Shown here piece after piece: positions 1-8,252 of a stretch of 64,000 bases of DNA (its first letter is position 1; every line of letters begins with the position of its first letter). The notes under the pieces were generated by a model. That model had not been told where the DNA came from. It made no database searches and saw only the letters and a program-made list of their open reading frames with translations. The translations under genes and the position numbers were made by a program. The DNA is from Palsa-295 sp963785585 (GTDB lineage Bacteria > Acidobacteriota > Terriglobia > Acidiferrales > UBA7541), in NCBI GenBank assembly GCA_963785585.1, contig CAWAVW010000004.1, positions 496,001 to 560,000 of the forward strand, in the 5' to 3' direction.

Positions 1-160
1 GCCCGCATTCGCAGCCGGCCACGACTAGCTCGGGTCGCCGGCAGAGCGCGATTTCGCGCCATTTTCGGCCCACTTTACCCTTTTCGCACAATTTCCTAAG
101 TGCTATCGACCCGCTCCATTCGCGGTGCTAGCGTAAAACCGGACACTCAGGGAGAAGTGT

Positions 161-1003
161 GTGACCGAGTTCGAGGAAACAAAAAGCCCCGGCGCCGAGA
201 AGCGCCGCAGCACGCGGATCATCAAGTCCGTGCCGATCACCGTTATCGGGACCGACGCGCTCGGACAGGAGTTCCGTGAAGCCACCAACACGGTGATGAT
301 CAACTGCTACGGCTGCAAGTACCAGACTGTCCACTATGCCCCGAAAACCACCGTCATTACCGTGGAGGTTCACCGCGCCAATCGCCGCCTGCCGCCTCGA
401 ACCGTTCGAGGGCGGGTGATCTGGGTCCAGCGTCCGCGCAACTACCTGGACGTCTATCACATCGGTCTGGAATTCGAAGTCCCCGGCAATATCTGGGGTC
501 TTCCTGCGCCTCCGGCGGATTGGTTTCCGTTTCCGGGCGAGGAAGATGAGCCGCCCGAGCCGGAACCATTGAAATTTTCCAAGCTGCCGACCTCTCCAGT
601 GCGCGATTCCTCGGCCGATAAGAAATCCGGGGAGGCCGTAGCCATCGCCGTGGCCGAAGAATTCGAAGTCGATTGCACTCTCGAAATGGCCTCAGCCGCT
701 CAGGCACCGGCAGCGCCGCCGGCCGGCCGGAACCGCGTCCGCGAACTGCAAAACGGCTCGCTGCGCGAAATGGTCTGTGAAATTGTGGAAGAAAAGCTCG
801 CCGAACACTCGGCCGCCCTTCGCAGCCACCTGGACCAAGCGGTGAAGCACCTGCTCGATCAAATGTCGCAGTGGACCGTCGCAGCGTCCGAAGAAACTCG
901 CGGGGAATTGAAAGCTCTGCGCGAATCGCTCGCCGCTCACCCCGACAGGCCCGCGAAAGCGGCAACCCGGCGCAAGAAAAAATCTGCACCCGCCGAATCG
1001 TAA
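161..1003 (+). CDS. PilZ-domain-like protein with charged C-terminal helix
   Basis: The GTG start follows the purine-rich GGGAGAAG about 5 bases upstream. The 280-residue product has an N-terminal PilZ-like region: an RxxxR pattern (R15-R19) is followed by beta-rich sequence to about residue 115, including GRVIWVQRP and the YHIGLEFEVP strand typical of PilZ barrels. The expected D/N-x-S-x-x-G motif is replaced by a Cys-containing INCYGC stretch, so c-di-GMP binding is doubtful. A Pro/Glu-rich linker leads to a probable helical or coiled region (about 195-265) and a Lys/Arg tail. No signal peptide is seen, so it is probably cytoplasmic. It stands alone upstream of lexA. The PilZ fold is inferred from pattern only. 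Confidence 0.7.
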   Translation: MTEFEETKSPGAEKRRSTRIIKSVPITVIGTDALGQEFREATNTVMINCYGCKYQTVHYAPKTTVITVEVHRANRRLPPRTVRGRVIWVQRPRNYLDVYHIGLEFEVPGNIWGLPAPPADWFPFPGEEDEPPEPEPLKFSKLPTSPVRDSSADKKSGEAVAIAVAEEFEVDCTLEMASAAQAPAAPPAGRNRVRELQNGSLREMVCEIVEEKLAEHSAALRSHLDQAVKHLLDQMSQWTVAASEETRGELKALRESLAAHPDRPAKAATRRKKKSAPAES

Positions 1004-1091
1004 CGTCGAGCGCCGTGCGGCAGCGCCGCCATGTTCATCACTGCTCGGACGTCGCAAAACCGCCATACGGCCAGCCTGTCCCAAGGTACCA

Positions 1092-1120
1092 TTGACTTTC
1101 GCTTTTAATTCGCCTACGCT
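1092..1120 (+). promoter_or_regulatory. Putative sigma-70 promoter of lexA
   Basis: TTGACT at 1092-1097 and TACGCT at 1115-1120 are separated by exactly 17 bases, about 30 bases before the lexA start codon. The -35 matches the consensus at five of six positions and the -10 is weaker. I could not identify a LexA operator with confidence. Confidence 0.5.
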
Positions 1121-1152
1121 AGCGCTCGATACTACCACCCAAGGGGCGTGCG

Positions 1153-1776
1153 ATGGCGTTGACCAAGCGGCAGAAAGAAGTTCTCAATTACCTGGTCGGA
1201 TTCCTCAATAAAAACGGGTATTCGCCGAGCTTTGAGGAGATCGCCCACGCGCTCAAGCTCACCTCGCTGGCGACCGTTCATAAGCATTTATCCACTCTCG
1301 AGAAGAAAGGCTTCATTCGCCGCGGGTACAACCAGAGCAGGTCGATCGAAGTGTTGCAGCTCCCGAAACCCATTCGAGAACAGGTGATGGATCGCCACGT
1401 CGTCGAGTTGCCTTTGGCGGGCCGAATCGCCGCCGGACGGCCTCTTGAAGCCGTGGAATCGAGCGAAACCATTTCGCTTGCCGACTTTGCCCGCGGCCAG
1501 AACACGTTCGTGCTGCAGGTGAAGGGCGAATCGATGCGCGACGATCACATTTTGGATGGCGACTACATCGTCGTCGAGCAGACGCAGGTCGCGAATCCCG
1601 GCGAAATCGTGGTTGCGCTCGTCGGTGAAGACGACGCCACCGTAAAGCGCTTTTACCGCGAGCCCGGCGGCAAAATCCGCCTGCAGCCGGCCAATTCGAC
1701 GATGGCTCCGATTATGGTGGCGGCCAACGACGTAAAGATTCAGGGCCGCGTTGTCGGCGTGCTCCGCAAATATTAA
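1153..1776 (+). CDS. lexA: LexA SOS-response transcriptional repressor
   Basis: The 207-residue product has the two LexA parts. An N-terminal winged helix-turn-helix (about 1-65) begins with LTKRQKEVLNYLV. A C-terminal S24 peptidase domain carries the Ala89-Gly90 self-cleavage bond (LPLAGRIAAG), Ser127 in GESM and Lys165 in ATVKRF as the catalytic pair. The family represses DNA-damage genes and cleaves itself when RecA filaments form. Length is normal. It has its own putative promoter and is followed by a large GC-rich hairpin, so it is probably monocistronic. The ATG start is supported by the immediate start of the HTH. Confidence 0.95.
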   Translation: MALTKRQKEVLNYLVGFLNKNGYSPSFEEIAHALKLTSLATVHKHLSTLEKKGFIRRGYNQSRSIEVLQLPKPIREQVMDRHVVELPLAGRIAAGRPLEAVESSETISLADFARGQNTFVLQVKGESMRDDHILDGDYIVVEQTQVANPGEIVVALVGEDDATVKRFYREPGGKIRLQPANSTMAPIMVAANDVKIQGRVVGVLRKY

Positions 1777-2249
1777 CCGGCGATTTGGGGCGTAAACCGG
1801 CGCGAGCGAGACCTTCCCCCTCGCGCGCGCCGGCCTCAAACCGCGAGTCCCGCTGTTTCGAAGATTTTTCGCTTCCACCATCCAACTCCTTCGGTTAGTC
1901 TCTGAAACGTCCTTCCCCCAGCAGGGCAAAGCTCCATCCGCTGTGGCTGAAGCTGTAAAAATCGACTGCCCCTTATCGGGTCGAGCACACCTGTACCAAT
2001 TTGGATTTGGCTCCGCCTTCGCGGGGGACTACATTCAGAGACCCCAGTCCTTATATTTCGTTCTAGCTGGCCGCAAACGACCGCCGCCAGGGAAGGAAAC
2101 TGTGGGGCGACAAAAAGCCGGACGCGCCGGCCCAGGGGCCGCTCCCGCATCAGCAGGGAAATGGACAGTGGCAGCAACCAAGTTTCACCGCAGGTAACGC
2201 GAATGCGCCGAGTGCGAAAGCACCGGCTTCTACTGGGGAGGCAAGAACA
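1777..2249. other. Gap between lexA and bactofilin
   Basis: Apart from the hairpin at 1797-1833, I see no gene in 1777-2066. From 2067 a reading frame is open and in frame with the bactofilin. From about 2100 it encodes a Pro/Gln-rich stretch like a bactofilin N-terminal tail, although no ATG, GTG or TTG precedes it in frame. See the bactofilin entry and finding. Confidence 0.5.
1797..1833 (+). terminator. GC-rich hairpin after lexA
   Basis: The 14-base arms at 1797-1810 and 1820-1833 pair with a single mismatch around a 9-base pyrimidine-rich loop, 20 bases after the lexA stop codon. No T-run follows, so it may stabilise the 3' end or act with Rho rather than terminate intrinsically. Confidence 0.45.
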
Positions 2250-2663
2250 ATGGCACCAGATAATTCGTTTCCAAACACGACCTCGGGCATTGCCCGGCTC
2301 GGCAGCACTCTGCATGTGAAGGGCGAGATCACCGGCAATGAAGACCTGCTGATCGATGGCAGCGTCGAAGGCCTGGTGCAGCTCGAAGACCGGAAGCTGA
2401 CGGTCGGCGCGAGCGCCAAGGTCACCGCGGATGTGATCGCCCGCGAAGTGGTGGTTTATGGCAACGTGAAGGGCAATCTGCGCGCCCGCGACCGGATCGA
2501 AATCAAGAAAGACGGCTCGGTGGTCGGCGATTTGACCACGGCGCGCATCTCGATCGAAGATGGCGCCTATTTTAAGGGGTCGATCGAGATCGACAAGACC
2601 GGCGAGCTGGCCGACGGCGACAAGTCCACCGCCGCCCGCCGCACCGCGACCGCCACAACGTAA
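2250..2663 (+). CDS. Bactofilin (polymer-forming cytoskeletal protein)
   Basis: The 137-residue product is a classical bactofilin: a right-handed beta-helix core with the signature ITGNEDLLIDGSVEG, then repeating short strands (VTADVIAREVVVYGNVKGNL, VVGDLTTARISIEDGAYFKG). Bactofilins polymerise without nucleotide into filaments that scaffold cell-wall enzymes, stalks or chromosome segregation at the inner membrane. The ATG at 2250 has a strong GGGGAGG site 8 bases upstream. However, the same frame is open back to 2067 and encodes a plausible Trp-Gly-Asp-Lys-Lys, then Pro/Gln-rich tail starting at a CTG codon (2100). The true N-terminus may therefore be about 50 residues longer. Confidence 0.9.
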   Translation: MAPDNSFPNTTSGIARLGSTLHVKGEITGNEDLLIDGSVEGLVQLEDRKLTVGASAKVTADVIAREVVVYGNVKGNLRARDRIEIKKDGSVVGDLTTARISIEDGAYFKGSIEIDKTGELADGDKSTAARRTATATT

Positions 2664-2703
2664 TCGCAGGGCAAAGCGCGTCGCAGCGCCTAGCCACATC
2701 GAA

Positions 2704-2755
2704 ACGCCCGCAAGAGCCGGCTCTGCCGCCTGCTCTTGCGGGCGTTTTCTTTTCC
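2704..2755 (+). terminator. Intrinsic terminator of the bactofilin gene
   Basis: A perfect 14-base inverted repeat (2704-2717 with 2732-2745) surrounds a 14-base loop and runs into a T-rich tract (TTTTCTTTTCC). It lies about 40 bases after the bactofilin stop. Confidence 0.9.
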
Positions 2756-2833
2756 GGGCCGAGGCGGAAGGAGATCGCCGCAGCAGGAGCGGTGGCGAGC
2801 CGGGCGAGGTTGAGGGAGGCATGAGGCGGGGAA

Positions 2834-2864
2834 TTCTAATCGCAAAATAGTGTTGCGATTAGAA
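2834..2864. repeat. Perfect 12-bp inverted repeat
   Basis: TTCTAATCGCAA at 2834-2845 is exactly complementary to 2853-2864, with a 7-base spacer. It is AT-richer than its surroundings. The left arm motif GAATTCTAAT recurs at about 2899. No T-run follows, so it is more like an operator or small palindromic element than a terminator. Confidence 0.7.
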
Positions 2865-2954
2865 ATGGAATTGGCGTTTGTTTTGAGTGGTTTACGGTGA
2901 ATTCTAATACTGGGAAGTGGGTTTTGGCGGCGGGCGGAACGTCAAAAGATTGGA

Positions 2955-2998
2955 ACACAGAGGGCACCGAGGGAAGGCACACAGAGTTCACGGAGACA
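2955..2998. repeat. Degenerate CACAGAG/CACGGAG tandem motif
   Basis: The stretch contains imperfect repeats of CACAGAG..CAC.GAG (CACAGAGGGCACCGAGG, then CACAGAGTTCACGGAG). Such motifs are typical of small dispersed intergenic repeats. Only one cluster is present in this window, so its repeat status genome-wide is inference. Confidence 0.45.
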
Positions 2999-3275
2999 GA
3001 AGGGTCGATCTGGAAAGTGTGACGATTGGACATTTGACCATTCGAAATGGGGGAGAGGGGGCGCAAGGGGGCGATTCCCGTTTTGGGAAATGTGTTGCGG
3101 CCAGGTTGTCGGGCAACGTACATGGTGCGGCCTCGATGCGCGTCGTTTTGACGCACGACTGATGATAACACGAAAGTACATACACGTCAATGGTAATATA
3201 GGGCGTGAAGAAGGGAGCTGGCGCGGATGTTGCGGCGGCGGGGCTGAGTCTAAACCTGCATCCTTGGCTGCGGCA

Positions 3276-3735
3276 GGGATGCGGCAGCCGAAAGATCAAA
3301 AGCGGTGAGGCGAAAGAATGGGCCACCCGGCAGACGGGGTGGCACGGCGGACGTGGGTGGCGTTCGAGGCTGCGTCCAAGCGGCTCCGCACGCCTGCGGC
3401 CGGCGGTGGTCCCCGCCTGGCGGCGGGTGCCACCGCACTCCGCGAGACCCGCACGTTCGGCGCCCCAACGGACGATCTGCTCGACCCATTGCCCTTCGCC
3501 TTTCGGTTGGAGCGACACACGAACTGCCGCTCTTGCCTGCCGACGATGTCCGCGCCCATTTCCCGTTAGCGCACAAGGATGCGGCACCCGAAACGTCAGA
3601 GGCGAAGGCAACTTCAACACCCGAATAAACCTTAGCGGCAACTACCGCAGTGGTATCATCTCGCTTTGATCCGCGAGGAACCATTCGATTTTGTGGGCGA
3701 GGGCTACCGAAGGGGTGGGCTACCCGCCGGTCTCA
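3276..3735. repeat. Long structured direct repeat, copy 1
   Basis: This block matches 4776-5205. The core 3362-3447 is identical over 86 bases to 4863-4948, and the flanks are similar with small gaps. The core can fold into a long two-part hairpin: 3403-3409 pairs with 3430-3436, and inside it CCCGCC pairs with GGCGGG. A second hairpin lies at 3322-3343. The 3' part carries AACTTCAACACCCGAATAAA, which recurs in copy 2. An extended -10-like TGGTATCAT (3651-3659) could help transcribe the gene that follows. Confidence 0.8.
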
Positions 3736-3770
3736 GATTCAGTAAGTTCGGACCGATGGGGAGGAAAGCA

Positions 3771-4643
3771 ATGATCGGTAAACTTCAGAAATTGATTCAT
3801 CTCTTCAGCGCTCCCGCGTGCGTCTTTTGCGCTTTGTCGCTTGCATGTGGTCTTCCCGTTCGTGCACAGCAACCCCAAGAACAAAAGTTGCCGTATGCGA
3901 TTGATCGCGCCAACGTTGCAGATGCACTCGCCAAAGTTAAGTCAGGGCAGTTCTTCGCTGTGCATGTGGACCTGATCACGCGTGCTCGTGCGGAGGAGGC
4001 GACGCCGATACTGAAAGAGCAGTTCGCGCGAATTCAAGACCCGATGTTAAAAGACAAAGTCGCTGCTGCGCTGGTACGTTTAGGTTCGCAGGATGACATC
4101 TATTGGGATTATCTGCTGAATCAAGCGAAGGTTGCGCTGGACTGCGACGCCCCATCGTTCTTGTCCTATGACAGCACCGGAAAATCAACGGGCGGCCCGT
4201 CGCCGGAATTTGAGGCATGGCGAATGGGGAGAACCATCCCGCAAGACACGGAAACGGCGGGCGCGGAGTCCATGTACATCTTTCCCGGACGCGTCATGAA
4301 CCTCGCCTGGTCGGAAGACCCGAGAGCGATCCCATACTTGCGCGAAGGATTATCGTCTCCCAATCCCATGGTTCAAGCGGCAGCCGCTTCCGGACTGGCA
4401 GAGTTAGACGACGAAGGCGCGATCCCGCTGATCATCGCTGCCTGTGAAAAGGCACCTAAGGAAATCTCCAGCCTGATGGGAGAGAGCTTGATTTACTTCG
4501 ACAACGATACGGCCCAAAAAGCGGTTGACCAGTACGTCGCAGCGGATATTGCGCGTGCGCTTCGCGAAGCGAAGGCCAGTGGACGAAACCCAAAACCGTT
4601 GACTGCTCCCTTGTACGATTCATCGGTAGGGGAACATCCTTAG
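3771..4643 (+). CDS. Secreted HEAT-repeat-like protein
   Basis: I place the start at the ATG 3771 because GGGGAGGA lies 5 bases upstream and a clean signal peptide follows: positive residues, then a hydrophobic Cys/Ala/Leu core ending GLPVRAQ. The 290-residue product has helical pairs resembling HEAT repeats, for example ATPILKEQFARIQDPMLKDK and AIPYLREGLSSPNPMVQAA, so it is probably a periplasmic protein-binding scaffold. No catalytic motif is visible. It lies alone between two copies of a structured repeat. An in-frame TTG at 3666 would put extra residues before the signal peptide and is less likely. Confidence 0.65.
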   Translation: MIGKLQKLIHLFSAPACVFCALSLACGLPVRAQQPQEQKLPYAIDRANVADALAKVKSGQFFAVHVDLITRARAEEATPILKEQFARIQDPMLKDKVAAALVRLGSQDDIYWDYLLNQAKVALDCDAPSFLSYDSTGKSTGGPSPEFEAWRMGRTIPQDTETAGAESMYIFPGRVMNLAWSEDPRAIPYLREGLSSPNPMVQAAAASGLAELDDEGAIPLIIAACEKAPKEISSLMGESLIYFDNDTAQKAVDQYVAADIARALREAKASGRNPKPLTAPLYDSSVGEHP

Positions 4644-4775
4644 CAAGGCGCACATATCCCGGTGCATCCGTTTCTGTGGTGGCTCGGCGGGTGGCGGAGC
4701 CCGTAGCGCCGTTCGAGTTTGTTTGAGCCAGTGATGATGTTGACGCTACGCATCTTTTGTCCGCCGGGGCGGAAA

Positions 4776-5205
4776 AAGGACGCGGCACCCGAAACCTCCA
4801 AAGCGGTGAGGTGAAAGGATGGGCCACCCGGCAGACGGGGTGGCAAGGCGGACGTTTGCGGTGTTCGAGGCTGCGTCCAAGCGGCTCCGCACGCCTGCGG
4901 CCGGCGGTGGTCCCCGCCTGGCGGCGGGTGCCACCGCACTCCGCGAGAACCGCGCGTTGGGCGCCCCAACGGACGATCTGCTCGACCCATCGCCCTTCGG
5001 CTTCTGGTTGGGGCGGCACACCAACGGCAGAGGCGAAGGCAACTTCAACACCCGAATAAACTTTAGAGGCGAAGGCGACTTCAACAGACGAATGAAACGT
5101 AAGGGCAACTACCGCATAGGGGTGATCCGGCTTACGTTTGCGCGAGCCAATTGGGCTTTTTGGTCGAGCGCAAGCGAAGGAGTGGCTGGCCGCGGGCCAC
5201 TCGGC
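4776..5205. repeat. Long structured direct repeat, copy 2
   Basis: Same orientation as copy 1 at 3276-3735, about 1.5 kb apart, with an identical 86-base core (4863-4948). The central hairpin is retained: 4904-4910 pairs with 4931-4937 around an inner CCCGCC/GGCGGG stem. The segment AACTTCAACACCCGAATAAA occurs at about 5041, followed by a degenerate second copy, so the 3' part is itself partly duplicated. Confidence 0.8.
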
Positions 5206-5247
5206 GCGTAAGTTGCCGCTCGTCGAAGGCGCGGACGGACAGTTCGG

Positions 5248-5276
5248 TTGACAGAAGGGAAGGCATACTTTAGACT
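5248..5276 (+). promoter_or_regulatory. Promoter of rplM-rpsI
   Basis: A perfect TTGACA (5248-5253) is separated by 17 bases from TAGACT (5271-5276), about 40 bases before the rplM start codon. It lies just downstream of repeat copy 2. Confidence 0.75.
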
Positions 5277-5315
5277 CTACGTTTGTCTATTGAAGGAAGG
5301 GTGTGACTAGCTGAT

Positions 5316-5765
5316 ATGGCAACGTATATTCCGAGGGGACGTCAGGCCGAAGACCTGATGGTAGGGAAAAACTGGTTTGTGATCGACGCCGACGGAGTGG
5401 TGCTGGGCCGACTGGCGACGAAGGTCGCGCGGATGTTGATCGGGAAAGACAAGCCGACCTACACGCCGCATCTCGATTGTGGCGATCATATCGTGGTTGT
5501 GAATGCCGAAAAAGTGAAGCTGACGGGGAACAAGATCGACCAGAAGATGTACCGTCACCACAGCGGCTGGCCGGGCGGTTTGAAGGAAGAGCCGATCCGG
5601 TCGTTGATGAAGCGCCGTCCAGAAGAGGTCGTGCGCGAAGCTGTGCTGGGCATGCTGCCCAAGAACAAGCTGCGCGCCCGAAGAGCAAAGAAGCTGCGAA
5701 TTTATGCCGGCAGTGAAGGCCTTGCGCGCCACACCGGACAGAAACCTCAGCCGATCGCCCTGTAA
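5316..5765 (+). CDS. rplM: 50S ribosomal protein L13
   Basis: The 149-residue product matches L13 along its length: WFVIDADGVVLGRLATKVA near the start, then GDHIVVVNAEKVKLTGNK and a HSGWPGGLK motif. L13 is an early-assembly protein of the large subunit that binds 23S rRNA. It has its own promoter and is followed by rpsI, the usual L13-S9 pair. About 10 residues precede the conserved start of the family (MATYIPRGRQ), a short extension. Confidence 0.97.
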   Translation: MATYIPRGRQAEDLMVGKNWFVIDADGVVLGRLATKVARMLIGKDKPTYTPHLDCGDHIVVVNAEKVKLTGNKIDQKMYRHHSGWPGGLKEEPIRSLMKRRPEEVVREAVLGMLPKNKLRARRAKKLRIYAGSEGLARHTGQKPQPIAL

Positions 5766-5870
5766 CCTCGCACCATTCGGCCTCAAAATTTTTTGCCCGG
5801 CGGAAATGTCCGTCAGGGCCAACCTGTCTGCGCCAGCGGTTTCGGCGGGGCGGGAACGTGAGGGGGAACT

Positions 5871-6290
5871 TTGAGTTCAGCAGCCAATACGTTTTCCGGT
5901 TCAGTGAAGCAGCACTACGGCACCGGCCGCCGCCGTGAATCCGTGGCCCGCGTGTACATCAAGCCGGGCGCGGCGAAGTTCACGGTGAACGGACGCCCGG
6001 TGGACGAGTATTTCCGCAACGTGGCCTGGCACAAAGCCGCCACCGAGCCGCTTTCGTTCACGCAGATGCAGGACCAGCTGGAAGTGCGCGCCATTGTGAA
6101 GGGCGGCGGCACGGGCGGGCAATCGGGAGCGGTGCGCATGGGTCTATCGCGCGCGCTTTCGATTCTGAATCCGGAGCTGCGTCCGGCGCTGCGGACCAAC
6201 GGTTTCCTGACGCGCGATTCGCGCATGAAGGAACGCAAGAAGTACGGACAGAAGGGCGCGCGTCGCCGCTTCCAGTTCAGCAAGCGCTAA
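5871..6290 (+). CDS. rpsI: 30S ribosomal protein S9
   Basis: A TTG start is preceded by a GAGGGGGA ribosome-binding site. The 139-residue product shows S9 features: YGTGRRRESVARVYIKPG, the GGGTGGQSGAVRMGLSRAL region and the basic C-terminal tail ending FQFSKR, whose last Arg contacts the P-site tRNA in known ribosomes. It is co-transcribed with rplM, with a 105-base gap. Confidence 0.97.
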   Translation: MSSAANTFSGSVKQHYGTGRRRESVARVYIKPGAAKFTVNGRPVDEYFRNVAWHKAATEPLSFTQMQDQLEVRAIVKGGGTGGQSGAVRMGLSRALSILNPELRPALRTNGFLTRDSRMKERKKYGQKGARRRFQFSKR

Positions 6291-6295
6291 CGATT

Positions 6296-6339
6296 CGCGC
6301 GGGCGGGGCTTGGGTTGCACGAGCCCCGTTCGCGATTTT
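6296..6339 (+). terminator. Possible terminator after rpsI
   Basis: CGGGGCT (6304-6310) pairs with AGCCCCG (6322-6328), and an outer CGCG/CGCG stem (6296-6299 with 6331-6334) extends it across a small internal loop. ATTTT follows. It could end the rplM-rpsI unit or act as an attenuator ahead of rpsB. Confidence 0.45.
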
Positions 6340-6502
6340 CGAGTTTGCTTTCGCTTGACGTTGTACCGACGAGGTTTGGATCCGCGGTCGCATTCAGGGC
6401 GCGGATTACATCACGGCCGGCAAGATGCCGGCAAAAAAGGAAACTGCCAAGCCGCAGGATGGACGCGGCGGGAAAAAGTTTCCCTTTCCAAAAAGGAGCC
6501 AC

Positions 6503-7375
6503 ATGGGAGTCGAAATCACAATGAAGGAGCTGCTGGAGGCCGGAGTTCACTTTGGCCACCAGACGCGCCGCTGGAATCCGAAGATGAAGGAATATATCTT
6601 CGGCGAACGCAATGGCATTCACATTATCGATCTGCAAAAGACCCTGAAAATGTTCCGCGAAGCTGCGCGGTACGTTTCGGAAATTACGTCGCAGGGCAAA
6701 CGAATTCTTTTTCTCGGCACCAAGCGCCAGGCGCAGGAAGCGATCGCGGAAGAAGCGAACCGCTGCGGCATGTTCTATGTGAACCATCGCTGGCTGGGCG
6801 GGACGCTGACCAACTGGGTGACGCTGCAGAAATCGATCAAGCGGCTGAAGCTTTTGAACGCGATGGTCGAAGACGGCCGCATGGCGGAATTCTCGAAGAA
6901 AGAAGCGGCCCGGCTGGAGCGCGAGTTGAAGCATCTGAAGCAGAACTTTGCGGGCGTGGAAAATATGACCACGCTGCCGGATGCGATGTTTGTGATCGAT
7001 CCGAACGCGGAATTGATCGCGGTACGCGAAGCGCGCCGCATGGGCATTCCGGTGGTGGCGATCGTGGATACGAATTGCGATCCGGACCTGGTGGATTGGG
7101 TGATTCCGGGCAACGACGACGCTCTGCGCGCGATTCGCCTGTTTACGTCGAAAATTTCCGACGCGGTGGTTGTGGGCAACCAGTCCTTCGAGCAGACGCA
7201 AATCGCCGATCAGAAGTCGGTGGAAGGCGGCGGCGAAGAAGGCGTGGATTACGTCGATACCAGCGCCTACGAAGTGTACGAAAAGCAGGAAGGCGACTTC
7301 GTGGAAGGCGAAGGCGAGGCGATCACGGAAGAAGCTCTGCCTCTGCCGACCGAAGACGAAATTCAGCACCGCTAG
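6503..7375 (+). CDS. rpsB: 30S ribosomal protein S2
   Basis: The start is placed at ATG 6503 (MGVEITMKELLEAG) because AAGGAG lies 4 bases upstream and S2 homology begins there. An in-frame ATG at 6425 would add 26 basic residues but has no ribosome-binding site. The 290-residue product has GVHFGHQTRRWNPKMKEYIF, LFLGTKRQAQ and WLGGTLTN, all S2 hallmarks. An acidic tail of about 50 residues (DFVEGEGEAITEEALP) extends past the usual end. It is followed by tsf, the conserved rpsB-tsf order. Confidence 0.96.
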   Translation: MGVEITMKELLEAGVHFGHQTRRWNPKMKEYIFGERNGIHIIDLQKTLKMFREAARYVSEITSQGKRILFLGTKRQAQEAIAEEANRCGMFYVNHRWLGGTLTNWVTLQKSIKRLKLLNAMVEDGRMAEFSKKEAARLERELKHLKQNFAGVENMTTLPDAMFVIDPNAELIAVREARRMGIPVVAIVDTNCDPDLVDWVIPGNDDALRAIRLFTSKISDAVVVGNQSFEQTQIADQKSVEGGGEEGVDYVDTSAYEVYEKQEGDFVEGEGEAITEEALPLPTEDEIQHR

Positions 7376-7551
7376 TTTTTCGTTCGCTCGAACGTTTTAG
7401 TGCAACCTCGAAACTTCGTGCCGTCCTGCAGTGTGGGACTCCGGTCCGAATATTGTTCGAATTTTGTGTGACGGCGGGTTCGCGCTGCGTTGAAATCCGG
7501 CGCGGCGACGGCTCGCCGGCAAGAACTCATAAAAAAGGAATTGGTGTAGCG

Positions 7552-8229
7552 ATGGCAACTCCCGAAGGAAAACCGAACGTATCAGCTCAACAAGTGAAGG
7601 AACTGCGCGACCGCACCGGCGCCGGATTCACGGCGTGCCGCGAAGCGCTGGTCGAAGCCGGCGGCGACATCGAGCAGGCGATCAATGTGCTGCGCAAAAA
7701 GGGACAGGCCGCGGCGGCGAAGAAAGCGCAGCGCTCGACGTCCGAAGGCCTGGTGAGCACGTACATCCATGCCGGCGGAAAAATCGGCGTGCTGATCGAA
7801 GTGAATTGCGAAAGCGACTTTGTGGCGCGCACCGAAGATTTCCAGAAACTGTGCCACGACGTGGCGATGCACATCGCCGCGCTCGATCCGCGCTTTTTGC
7901 GCCGCGAGGAAGTGACCCAGGAAACGCTGGACCGCGAGCGCGAGATCTACAAGGATCAAGCCAAGCAGACCGGAAAGCCCGAAGTCGTGGTGGAGAAGAT
8001 CGTCAACGGCAAGATGGAAAAATTCTACGAAGAAAATTGCCTGTACGAACAGCACTTCATCAAGGACGAAGGCATTACGGTGAAGGAACTGATCGACCAG
8101 GCCATCGCGAAGATCGGCGAGAACATCACGGTGCGCCGTTTTGCCCGCTTCAAGGTGGGCGAGATGGAAGCCGGAAAAGATGGCGGCACCGATACGTCGG
8201 ACACCGCGGTCGCCGTTCCGTCCGTCTAG
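7552..8229 (+). CDS. tsf: Elongation factor Ts
   Basis: The start is ATG 7552 (MATPEGKPNVSAQQVKELRD), with AAAAAAGGAA upstream. The frame is open far upstream but only as a shadow of rpsB. The 225-residue protein is the short EF-Ts form: an N-terminal UBA-like helix pair, then the EF-Tu contact motif TGAGFTACREAL (usually TGAGMMDCK), then VLIEVNCESDFVART. EF-Ts exchanges GDP for GTP on EF-Tu, whose gene lies about 10 kb away. The 176-base gap after rpsB holds a small hairpin (7381-7394) followed by TTTT, but no gene. Confidence 0.95.
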   Translation: MATPEGKPNVSAQQVKELRDRTGAGFTACREALVEAGGDIEQAINVLRKKGQAAAAKKAQRSTSEGLVSTYIHAGGKIGVLIEVNCESDFVARTEDFQKLCHDVAMHIAALDPRFLRREEVTQETLDREREIYKDQAKQTGKPEVVVEKIVNGKMEKFYEENCLYEQHFIKDEGITVKELIDQAIAKIGENITVRRFARFKVGEMEAGKDGGTDTSDTAVAVPSV

Positions 8230-8252
8230 GCTTTGCGCACGACAAATGCCGG

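Larger units (their letters stand above)
2756..3770. other. Repeat-rich intergenic island, left part
   Basis: About 1 kb without a convincing gene. It holds a perfect inverted repeat (2834-2864), a short tandem-like purine-rich motif (2955-2998) and the first copy of a long dispersed repeat (3276-3735). Short open frames here on both strands are Arg/Pro/Ala-rich with no recognisable family, and many are conserved only because the DNA repeat is conserved. Confidence 0.6.
4644..5315. other. Repeat-rich intergenic island, right part
   Basis: About 670 bases with no convincing gene. They hold the second copy of the long structured repeat (4776-5205) and then the rplM promoter (5248-5276). A small GGCTC/GAGCC hairpin lies near 4680-4702, just after the HEAT-like gene. 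Minus-strand open frames here mirror those in copy 1 and look like by-products of the repeat. Confidence 0.6.

Noticed and set aside
3205..3690. Several overlapping open frames in both repeat copies that encode similar Arg/Pro/Ala-rich products
   Set aside because: They are open in several frames on both strands at once and are similar only because the DNA repeat is conserved; no start site or family supports coding.
6310..7551. A long N-terminal extension of EF-Ts overlapping rpsB in another frame
   Set aside because: The extension is a +1-frame shadow of rpsB; the EF-Ts homology begins at ATG 7552 with a ribosome-binding site.
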